Shown here: positions 7,016 through 17,800 of the stretch, piece by piece
Position numbering within the stretch: the first letter of the stretch is position 1
How the letters are laid out: each line of letters begins with the position of its first letter
Source of the DNA: RFPI01 sp964470195
GTDB lineage: Bacteria; Pseudomonadota; Gammaproteobacteria; Burkholderiales; Methylophilaceae
DNA: 22,334 nt
Direction: 5' to 3'
Assembly: GCA_964470195.1 (NCBI GenBank)
Contig: CAYYBG010000032.1
Coordinates: forward strand, 1-22,334
Made by a program: the position numbers and the translations under genes
The notes under the pieces: model-generated
The model's input: only the letters and a program-made list of their open reading frames with translations
Database searches by the model: none
What the model was told of the DNA's origin: nothing

Positions 7016-8707
7016 TTAATCTTTAGATAGCAGTTCTGCAGAGCGTGTTATAAATTCATCAACAAAAATTTGCATTGAGATGGTGATATTTTTGATTCGG
7101 CTCGCTAGGTAGTTGTACCCAAACAAAGCAGGAATAGCTACGCCCAAACCAGCGACAGTTGCAAGCAAGGCGGCAGCAATACCAGGAGCAATTGCGTTAA
7201 CATTCACGTCGCCTGCGGCTGCAATTGCAGCAAAGGTAATCATCACCCCAACCACAGTTCCCAATAAGCCTAAGAAGGGTCCGCCAGAAATAGCAATCGT
7301 CAGCAACACCATCAAATTATTTAGGCTCTGATTTTTTCTAACCAGTTCAGCATCTACACTTGCCTTGATGGCACTCATAGATGCAGCACCCAACACTAAT
7401 TTAGTTCCAGCCTTTTCACGTTTGCGAATTTCGCTAACACCGGCTTTGTATAGTTCAAGAAGTGTTGAATTGGGTAGATTCACACCAGCGTCCAAATTAA
7501 GGAGCGTTTGACTTGTTGAATTTTGAAAAAGCTTTAGGAATTCAGCGTTGTCCTTATCGGTTTTAATGATGAGCATTGCTTTGCTGTACATGACCCAAGC
7601 ACTGATTAAGAACATAACAGCCAAAATACCGATGACGATCTCAGCATCAATGGTTAAGCTATTGAATAAAATACCGAAGTAACTCTCGCCACCCTCTTCT
7701 TCTGCTTCTTCACTTGAAAATGTGAGAAGTTTTCCCTCTACACCATGACCAGAGTTTGTTAATTTAACCCATGAAGCACTTTTACCAACATCCAACAACT
7801 CAACTTCATCTATCTCGCCTGTAAAGCCCACCCCCATTTGCATGGCGCCACTAAGAGCCGACACACTCACTTGACCTGTCGCTGTCTCCTTGCCATTCAA
7901 ATATAATTTTGCATTGCCTCCAGCGATTGATAGTGCTACGTGGTGCCAAATACTGGGGCTCAACTGACCCCCTTTAATTTGAGCTGCCCCCACAGATAAA
8001 TTGAGCGCATCACCTTCCAACTTCAAAAGCAATTGTCCAAAGCTAAGCAGGGTAGAAGATTGTGGAATAGCGCTTGGCTTAATCCATGCTGACCAAGTGA
8101 ACCCTTGATTAGCATCTATTGGCGATTTAATCGTTGCTACTAGAGGAGTTTTATCGAGACGAGCACTAGATCCAATTAAACCGGCTTTTTCTAAAACTGG
8201 GCTACCTGTAACCGCTTGCTGCTGAGCGCTGTCAGTAAGAATATTCTTTTCATTAAATGAAAGTCTTAACATCACATTCTTATCAGAAAATACTGCTGGG
8301 CTACTGCTCGATTTAGCTTCGGCATTACCTGAATAAATCCAGAAGCCAGCATCTTTATTAGCTGATGAAATCTGCGGTATTTGAACCCAAAGAACTGCAA
8401 GTTCATTGGTCGCATCAAAGCTCTCGAGGAAGAATTTTAATTCGGTCTTATCGTCCGAGGCTATCACTCGCAAATCTGAACCATCAATATTGGCAGTAGA
8501 AAAATCAAAGTTTCCAGAGTGTAGCCGCACGGGAATTAAAGCATTACTAACTGACTCGGTAATTTCGGAAGTATTAATTGAAACCTTATTTCGAGTTTCC
8601 CATGCATCATTCCATGTTGCGTTAGCTGCTGATGAAACAAGAAGCACCATCGCTACAATACTAATTAACTTGGAAATAAAGCTAGGAATTCTTGAAGTTT
8701 GAATCAT
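7016..8707 (-). CDS. exbB: ExbB/TolQ/MotA-family proton channel with periplasmic DUF2341 and LamG extension
   Basis: Inner-membrane motor subunit of a Ton-type complex. At 563 residues it is more than twice the usual ExbB length (about 240). Domains seen: cleavable signal peptide 1-30 (ending SSAANA); a DUF2341-like beta domain about 55-140 (IPVRLHSGNFDFS, DGSDLRVIASDD, AVLWVQIP, AGFWIYSGN); a LamG/concanavalin-like domain about 170-320 (GFTWSAWIKPS, WHHVALSIAGGNAKLYLNGK, GEIDEVELLD); an acidic linker 333-342; transmembrane helix 1 about 353-375; a cytoplasmic loop; then the MotA/TolQ/ExbB core with helices about 475-498 and 505-532 (GPFLGLLGTVVGVMITFAA, AALLATVAGLGVAIPAL). ExbB normally has a periplasmic N-terminus, so the extra domains would face the periplasm, where they could bind glycan or protein. 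It is first in a tight exbB-exbD-exbD-tonB operon, behind the tpsA terminator. The start ATG 8707 has no strong ribosome site. Domain names are from pattern recognition, not a search. Confidence 0.88.
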   Translation of the reverse strand: MIQTSRIPSFISKLISIVAMVLLVSSAANATWNDAWETRNKVSINTSEITESVSNALIPVRLHSGNFDFSTANIDGSDLRVIASDDKTELKFFLESFDATNELAVLWVQIPQISSANKDAGFWIYSGNAEAKSSSSPAVFSDKNVMLRLSFNEKNILTDSAQQQAVTGSPVLEKAGLIGSSARLDKTPLVATIKSPIDANQGFTWSAWIKPSAIPQSSTLLSFGQLLLKLEGDALNLSVGAAQIKGGQLSPSIWHHVALSIAGGNAKLYLNGKETATGQVSVSALSGAMQMGVGFTGEIDEVELLDVGKSASWVKLTNSGHGVEGKLLTFSSEEAEEEGGESYFGILFNSLTIDAEIVIGILAVMFLISAWVMYSKAMLIIKTDKDNAEFLKLFQNSTSQTLLNLDAGVNLPNSTLLELYKAGVSEIRKREKAGTKLVLGAASMSAIKASVDAELVRKNQSLNNLMVLLTIAISGGPFLGLLGTVVGVMITFAAIAAAGDVNVNAIAPGIAAALLATVAGLGVAIPALFGYNYLASRIKNITISMQIFVDEFITRSAELLSKD

Positions 8708-8781
8708 TTGAATTTACCGAATTATCATAGAGAACTAAATCTTAACGTTTCTATGTTTCAGTTTTATTAAACTAGGACTAC

Positions 8782-8813
8782 TTTAAAAAGTCTGCTTTCG
8801 CAGACTTTTTAAA
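8782..8813 (-). terminator. Intrinsic terminator after tpsA
   Basis: A perfect 14-bp inverted repeat: 8782-8795 (TTTAAAAAGTCTGC) pairs with 8800-8813. On the minus strand the loop is GAAA, a stable GNRA tetraloop. The run of Ts that follows the GC core is part of the stem. It begins 9 bases past the tpsA stop codon. The symmetry could also work from the opposite side. It implies that the exbB operon needs read-through or its own promoter in 8708-8781, where I could not pick a convincing one. Confidence 0.87.
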
Positions 8814-8822
8814 TTTTAAGAA

Positions 8823-11800
8823 TTATTTTTTTTCCTTATCTTCCTCTTTTTCACCAATGCCAATGACATCAACCGAAATGATTGACGGTAGTTTTGGTTT
8901 TTGAGCATTGCTTGAATCTGAGTTTTGTACTGACTTAGCAACTGCTTGCGTAGCCGAATTTACTGCATCCGGTGATAAGCCAGCAGAAACACCGCCAATG
9001 CCAGAGCTTGATGCCAATGGGACACCTGCTGAGACGCCTTGAACTTGAATGTTTGCAGCGTTGAGAACGACAGGTGCAACAATCAATAAATCTCCAGCTT
9101 CAATACCCGCTTCACCTGCATCCACAATCGGAGCAATCAGAGCTACATTGCCCTTGAGTGGTTCGATTAGAGGTCCATTTGGTCCATCAGGATCATAGCT
9201 TTGACTGCGAATACCGCTACCAGCGGCTACACCACGAACTTCGATAATGGTATTTCCAAACGCATCAGTTTGGACGATACGTTCAGGGATAGATGTTGCT
9301 GTTTTAGAACCTCGCCCAGCGTCAATCGTACCGTTCGTTGACCAAATCGTGATATCGCTACCAAATTGAGTAATGACTTTAGACTGATTAACTTGGAAAT
9401 CACCATTACTCAGTGAACGAATCTCCCCACCTTTTTCAGTGATGATACCGATATTTCCGCCTTGACCAGGCACACCCACATTGATAAAACCATTTGGAGC
9501 AATTAAATCGACACTTCCACCACTGTTAGTAGATACCTTGCTATTGAACAACAAAATATTTCCTGTAGATTCCACTGGGAATAATTTTGCGATTGCGTCA
9601 TAAGCTCTCTGATGATTCCCTGTTTTAGCGAAATCACGACCCGATGAGACAAGCTCAGTAATTAAATGGCGATTCACAAAGACGGTCTGAATTTCAGCGC
9701 TTTGTTGGGTGAATAGTGTCAGTGCTTGGGATTCATCAAGACTTTGATTACCCGTCAATGAACGCATAAATTTTGTGAGCGAGCTAGCGGTGATTGATCG
9801 GTAAGCAGCTAATAGTTCAGCGTCATTCTTAATCACTTCTGGCCCAGGACCTGTGGGTAGCAGATACTGACTAATAAAATTGCTCAAATCCCCGCCATTC
9901 CCCGTGCCAGCCTCGAGGGTTATCGAAGCACCATTACTAGGCAAGGCGGGATTAGCAAAAGCTGCGAATGTATTACGCATAATTGCACTACTTGATCCGG
10001 CGTTACCTGTGCTATTAACAGTCGTAATTTCAGGGTAAATCAAATCAACATTGCGTCCGGCTTGAACCAGCAGTTCGCCTGGACCACCAATAATGACATT
10101 GCGGGTATTGATATCACGACCGGCTCTTAATAGAGTGATATCACTGGATAAGTTATTTTGAAATCCAAAATTAATATTAGAAATATCCCCACCAGCAATC
10201 ACTTTTGTGGCTTTAGGAATTGTAACAACACGGTTATCAGAAACAATGTTACCTTCATCGGCAATGATTAATGCTGGGGTTGAGTCATCGCGATGCAACA
10301 ATGTAGCACTGTGCGTATTAATTAAGCGGTTAAATGCATTAACCACTATCAAATTAAGTGGCTTGTTAATGCTTGGAAGCACGTTAATGTCAGCATCCGA
10401 CATTTTAATATTGCCCAAAGAGATATTTTTAGCCGCCAACAAACTTAACTGTCCATCACTAGCGGGGAGCATGACTAAATTGTTTAAGCTACTTGTTCGC
10501 CCAAAAGTAATATCTCCAGAGAAACTGGTTAATTCTAACTTACTGGGATTATTACCAAAAAACAGGGATAAATCAGCGTTGTTGTACAACCCTGTCGTTC
10601 TAGAGAACACATCATCGCCATTGCCATAGCTTACATTTCCAGAAGAACTTATAACACGAACTCTCGCTGCGGGACTGTAGGAATTGAAGTTGCTATTTGC
10701 TCCGGTAGAATCCAAAGACGTTGTGTTGGCGCTTGCTTGATTGACCATAGTTGGATTAAAAGTGGTTGATATGTAGATATTTTTATTGGCAGCAACATCA
10801 AAACTGCCATCTTGCAGCGCTAAGACAGTCCCCAATCCGCCATTACTTGGCTCAATTCCTAAACCAGCTCTGAGGCTACCTTCTCCTTTAGCAACAAAAT
10901 AAGTACCATTCGTAATATTTCCTTCAGCCTTAATATTGAGATTGCCACCACCATTAATTACATAATTGCCGGTTGGTTGGGAACCACTGCTAACAAAGTT
11001 ATCGAACCTTGCAGTGGTTGCTGTCGCGGCAGAAAAGTTCAATATATCCCCATCAGCGTGTACGGATATATCCCCTCCGCCAAAGGTTGCTAAGCCTTGT
11101 CTAAATAGATCAGGACGTATCCACCATGAAGTATCTCGACTGGTTGTTCCCCCACCTTGCCTGAACAACCATTGATTGACAAACTGACGACCAGTATTAG
11201 CCTCTGCACCAACAATATTTCTCTGGCTGACTATACTAATATCACCACCATCTTGCAGATAGAGCGGTTGCAAGTTTGAAGGAGGTGGGGTGAATTCAGA
11301 CATGACGTCCGCTCTTCTACCTGCAGTATAAATCACTGAACCTTGATTACTTAATCGCAAATCACCGCCTGTCGCGATATCAATAAAACCACTACCTGTT
11401 CTAATCACCTTGTCATTGGCAAGAATGAGATTCCCAGTAGTCGAGGAGCCATTTACCAGAGTGCTTTGATTTGTATTTAATAGATTAGCTGATTGTGTAT
11501 CTGCTCCAGCAATCAAACGGTATGACCATGTATGCTCAGCAAGCAAGCCCGCAACAGATGTTGATACCAAATTTCGATTAGCGGTCGTAAATCCATCGCT
11601 CAAACTACCATTAAATTGCAAATTGCCTGTGGCCCTAAGGCTAATGACACCGACATCATTGACTGTGCGTGGATCGGTGGATGGGTAAAGGTTCCAATCC
11701 ACTGCGCTGGCACCAATCGTCATGTTTCCGTTATTACGAATTTCGACACCCGCTTGAAGTTGGAAACTTGCATCTCCAGATTTACCTAATGCAGATTCAA

Positions 11801-14800
11801 TTGCACTTCGGTTAGCCATGAAACTAGAAACATCATTACTTATAGCTGTAAAGCCCAATGTTGCCCCCACGGAGCTTCCACTAGTCAAGGTAGAAACACC
11901 GTTAAATACCCGGAATGCTTCCAGTATTGTTTTATCTGCTCCAATAATATTTGCCAACAAGGGCTCTACCGCAACTCCATTACCAGATCCAGAGCCAGTT
12001 CTAGGGGCTCGTAAATGTAATGTACCGCCCGCCCCTGTCTCACCAATGCCCACATCAATCACTGAATTAGATTGAAGATTCATTACACCACTAGATGTTT
12101 GTAAATCAATCCTCCCACCTTTCTCACTGCCCTCAGGGGTACTGGCATCTAATCTTGCTGTTTGCAATAGCGTTAATCCATTTTGCGCAAAGAGACCAAT
12201 AGTTCCGCTGCGTGATTGCTGAGTGTCTAGACTACCACTTACAGAGATCTGTCCTGTGTCCGCGGTTACTTTGATATGTTCCGCTGTCAGCGCAAGATTC
12301 CCCGTTCCTGTAATTTCTACATCACCCTGACGGACTCTGTAATCTCTAGAGAAATCAAATCCTTCAGCTCGACTGTTAGTCACACTGAAATTCGCCAGCG
12401 TACCCACATCAACATTCAAGCTTCCACCCTTACCAGCGCCACTTGCACTTCCCTGTAACAAACCATTCAATTGCAAAGAGCCCTGTTGCGCTTGTAAATT
12501 CAAGATTCCAGCATTGGCATTACCCGAGGCATTAACAGTCACTGAAGCACCAGCGTCTATCATGATATCCCCATTCACTGATACAAGATTTACTTGTCCT
12601 GCAGGCATGGGTCTACTTACATCAGCAAAAGCCAAAACTTTAGAGTCAGCGATAACGTTGGCTTGCGTGTTCAATCGCAAATTATCTTGGGCGCGCAAAG
12701 TAATAATTCCTGACGCAGATTCCACCCTAGTACCAACGACCAAATCATTAGCTTGCAAAGTTAATATCCCTGCAAAAACATCATTGGCAAGAACGCTGCT
12801 GGGGGATATTTGCTCGGTTTGCATCAAACCTGTGCCATTGATGGTATAAACGGCCCCAGACTCTGCCGCAATCCGGCCTACTCGCATATTGATCTGATCA
12901 ACATCAAAATGAGTGCTACCTGTATGCTTTACACGCACATCGTTAGCATTGATATTTAATTGGCCATAACCTTGAATATTGAATTGAGCATTACCAGCCA
13001 GAAGATTTGTATTGTTTCCTTCCAATATCACTGTGTTGGCATTTAGATTAAGTGCATTTGCAGGCGAAGCTGAGTTTGTGATGGCAGCCAACTGAGTGTT
13101 TTTAAGAACCAATTGATTTGCTGTAATTGCAACTGTGCCATCAGAGCCACCAACAGCAACATTTCCAACAATACCTGCAGCATTAATAGTCAGATTAAGA
13201 TTTTCCGCGCCTAAATTGAGACTGCCAAAAGTTTCCACATTACCGTAGCTGTTGAGGACTAGGGACGATAAATTACCAAAGGTTGAAATAATCTCATTGG
13301 AGATTTTCAAACCCCTAAGATTTGCTGGGCCCTCTCCCAAAATAATGCGATTGGCGCCTAATGAGAGACTTCCTTGGTCCTGTAGACTCAAACTTCCATC
13401 AAGACGAACTTGATAGGTGGCATCCAAAATTGCGCTATTCCCAGCGCTAAGTTGGCTATTATTTCCAATCAATAATTCGCCCTGAGTTGCATTTGCACTC
13501 GTCGATTGTCTTGTTAAACTCAAGTTTTGAGTTGAAGACAAAGCAAGTAAGGCACCATCCCCGCTGCTTAGTAGATATTTATTCGGTGCGTTGTTTGTTC
13601 GATTACCAGTGCTAATCACTGCACCGTCATTGACCGTAACATGCTGTTTAGCAGAGGCAATTAATTCAGGAATGGTAATGATACTGTTGGCATCATTTTC
13701 AAAACTGACTCTCGTTGCAACTGTCGTAATTTGATCACTATCGTTAGAGTTTTTTTCACGCACACCGCCAAGCAACAGACTCTCAGCTCCTAGTCGATTA
13801 ATCTCTGATGTTGCAATCTGCAAGGATTGAACGTCTGTATTATCTTTATCTTTAACAATACGAATGCTGTCAGCTGCAATATCAACGGTCAATCCACGCC
13901 CACCATTGATTTTATTGGCAATCACATTTGCATCAAACACCAATTGTGATGCACGCAAACTCAATCGAGCGACATCTGACGGTGTATAGGATACGAATAA
14001 ATCCTCAGTTTTTGCTGGATCCTTAAAAAACGAACTGGCGTTGGTGAGCGCATATTGAGATGGCCCCTTAAATACCTCTCCTTGAGCGGGTCGGAACAAT
14101 GCTCCACTATATATACTAAACGTTGAAAATTCAGCGTCACGGGATCGAGTAGAGAAATCCCCAAAATAACCTGTGGTTAAAATACTACCATCCGCTTGAG
14201 GGAGAACCTGACCTGGCAATAGGGAAGCGTTTGGTTTAAGTTGAACAACAAAAGCACCTGGCACTAGCGCATATCGAGCAGGCAAAAGCGTATATTCGCC
14301 TGCTGGAAAATCTCCACCACTATTTAAAAAAATGGTCTTGCCCAACATGACCGCAGCTGAACTTTGGGTCATATTTAAATCTCTTGGTGCATATGCCTGA
14401 TTGAGATTGGGGATAATCGCATAAGTATTTGGTTGCGCTAGTGCATCACTACTACCACCTAAGCCAGGAATCCACTCATAAGCAAACATATCTCCGCCCG
14501 CGGATAAATCCAGTACAGCATTCTGTTTTAGATCGATATTAGCGGCTTGAAGATTAATTTCACTCTCTACTAAAGGACGAGATTGACCTTGTTGAGGGTT
14601 AAAAACCTCACCTGCAGTCGTAGTAACGCCAAAAGGAATGATTAAGTTATTTGCAGATACCGATGTAACACTGTTCGCCCCCAAAACGATTTGGTCAGCG
14701 TTTAAGTTTATTACGCCAAATGGAGCGGTCAGCACACCATTACTATTGATGACGCTTGCTTCGAGATTGAGTGTCCCGCCGGCAGACAATATAGGCGCAG

Positions 14801-17800
14801 CCTGGAGTTGACTTGGGTTGATATTGATTTGACTGTTTTCGCCTAAGGCCACAAAACTTAGTCGGCCACCAGATTCAGGATAGATTTGTCTGGCAGTTAT
14901 ATTGAGTTGACCGTTGGTAATTAAACCCCCATCAGTAGCCAGTTGAGAGAACTGCACTTGGCTTCTAGCACCCTGACCGTGAACATCATAATGCGTATTG
15001 ATGTTAGTTTGATTGACTCCATTAATGGTTGTCACACCATCTAAATACACTTGGTTGGCATATAAACTTAGATTACCGTTACCCATCTCGTTGCTTACGC
15101 TATCGCGTAAAGACTGATTAATGACTTGAGTAGGACTGCGAAGCGTTATATGCCCTGCAGTCATCGAAACATTGCTTTGATTCAGCACTTGCGTTACTGG
15201 GCTATCAATCATCATGTTGCCAGCAATCATCAAGTCAGCGCTTTCAGACACCACAAAACGGCTTGCCGCAGTCGGCACATCCAAGTAAGTTTTAATGGAT
15301 AAATTGGCAAAGCCTGCCTGCTCAATTTGATCCGCAGATAATTGTCCTTTGAGGTAGGTCACAGACTCTAAGCTTGCCGATAATTGATTATTTTTTAACG
15401 GGTCACCAAGACTAATACCTTGCGTAGTCATTTGTTGATTATTGGTCAAGTAAAAATTGCCACTACCGAAAGGGAAAGCCTGTTGCTGAGAGAAAGGAAT
15501 TGGAATATAGGTCAGATTTAAGCTTCCATCTTGACCACTCCCACTTGCTTGGGCTAAGAAATGACCATCCAATAGCATGCTGCCAGCTGCATTGATATTG
15601 ATGGTCCCAGCACTGCCAAAAAGGGTTTCTCTTGACACACCAGTGCTTGTTTGCATATCGGTCACTACGGATGCCCCAGATACATCCATTAACGCGCCTT
15701 GTTTCATTACGACAGCGCCTTTAAGCAACGCGCTCTGTCGGGTATTGATATTGATAGTCCCCGCAGCTAATACTTGTTTATTGAGAAAATTAGAACGTGA
15801 GTCAGGTAACGTTATCGTTGATCCACGGGCAACCAAAGATGCGTTCTCTCCAATAAAAACCATTTGATTTGGAAGCTCAGCCACATCTGAATTCACATCA
15901 TTGATACTCAAGTCAATGTTGCCACTTGGAGTATTGATGCTACCAAGCACATTCACTTGTTTGCCGGCGCGCAAAGTAACACCACCACCAATATCGGTTA
16001 ATAATGTTGTATTAGATGCAAGAGTCACCACACCTAGGTTAAATGCCGACTCTTCGGATGGTGATGTAGGCGACTCAAACCATAAAGAACTTGCTTGGCG
16101 AGTAAAATTGGGAAGCGAACTGACTTTTGCCACACCAGTCATCGCCTGACCGCTGGAATTAGCAAATCCAGATTGCATAGTCCAATTTTGCATCTTGCTA
16201 TACAAGGTTTGGTCTGTGCCTTGATTATCACCAATATTTACATTGAATGCTTGAACTTTGTACTTAGCAAAGCCACCTTGAGAAAAGAATTCAGCTGACA
16301 AACTAATATCTGTAGGCGATTGCGCTAGATTAGATGCAACATACAAATCCCGCTTAAATGCGGTATCTCCAAAAACGATGGATAAATCGCCGCCACGATC
16401 AAAGCCGTATGACTGTAATATTAGATTTTCCGGCAAAGCATCATAAGTCTTGAAGGAAATATTGCCTGCGTGCCCACCTTCAAAATGCCCAAGATAATCT
16501 ACAGAAGCGCCCGCTGAGGCATCCAATTTTACATTTTGCCCAAAGCTAGTATCTCCGAGCGTGATATTTCCGCCATCCCTGGCTAACTGTTCAGTAAACC
16601 TTCCAGCCACTCCGGGACGATCATTGGTAAATCTTCCGGCGGTACTAATGACGACATTATCAGAAATGTTTGTTTTGAACGATTGCAAAGTCAAATTTGA
16701 ATTAGGTGCATTGATATTCGCGTTTAGATTCGCCACAGTGCCGCTGATAGGGGTTCCTATCACTAGACTCCCATGCGCATTAAGATTGATTTGCTGGTTA
16801 ATCGTAATTTGATCAACTTTTGAGAAATCTATACGATTAAAGCCATTGTCCAAAAAGTCTGTATTGATGATCGTATTAAAGTTATTTGCATTCGGAAGAA
16901 CATCCGAAAAATCAAATTGATTTGGCAATTGAGAGGCTTGTGCATCAACTGTCAGGTTACGCGCACTTGCAATCAACTGTCCACCGAGCGGAATATCATG
17001 GTTGATGAGCTGCTGGGTACTCACACGAGTATGAGCTAGCAACTGGCCAGACATCAATAATGCATTTGTGCGCTCTATACTGACCGGAGTAGTCAAATTG
17101 ACAGTGCCCGCATTAGCACCCTCAAAATAACTGGCCACATACTCGGAAGAACCACCAACTACAAGCGTTTCACCAGAGCCCCATCTTGGATGGTTGCTAG
17201 TATAGGTATCCGCAATTGTATCGTAAGGAACACCGGGCACAGCCTGAGAAATAGGAACTAGCTTTCCATCAAAACTTAGCTGTGACTCTTTAATTGTTCC
17301 AGCAGTATAAGTTGTGCTTCCGCCTGACACATTAATCAAAGACCCGGGGCTGAGAATTAATTCCTGACTGGTCACGAGATTAACATTACCTGCGTTGACC
17401 AAACGCTCCGCCACTGTAACGGGTTTTAAATCAAGAAATGGCTGAATATCAAATAAGTCTGTACCTTTTCTTGCGTCAACATATACGGTACTTCTGAACA
17501 ATTCGCCACCTCTGAGTATGGGGGCATCTTTAAGTTGATCAGAAAAAAGTTGTATCTCTAATTGATTGCGCGACATGGGAGCAATAGCATTGACCCCTGA
17601 CACATCAATAATGCCATTTTCACCCAACATAATCCGGCGAGTAGCACCATTGTTGACAGGATTATTGCTTAAGGAACTCAACAGAGGTGAAGCATCAAAT
17701 TCTGCTCGCACTGTTACATTGCCACCCTTAGCACTGATAGCCCCATCAATATTAATCATACTACCCTCGATTAATACTTCTGATGTTTTGAAGGGCTGAG

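Noticed and set aside
8823..9100. Contact-dependent inhibition toxin and immunity gene at the 3' end of tpsA
   Set aside because: The C-terminus is a continuation of a DUF3739-type region ending in a charged tail; the next gene, after a terminator, is an ExbB channel and not a small immunity protein.
10207..10629. 140-codon open frame on the plus strand inside tpsA, and many similar plus-strand frames (for example 12514-12849, 15577-15867)
   Set aside because: They are antisense to a clearly real 3354-residue coding frame, show no ribosome sites or recognisable domains, and have residue compositions expected of shadows of beta-helix repeats.
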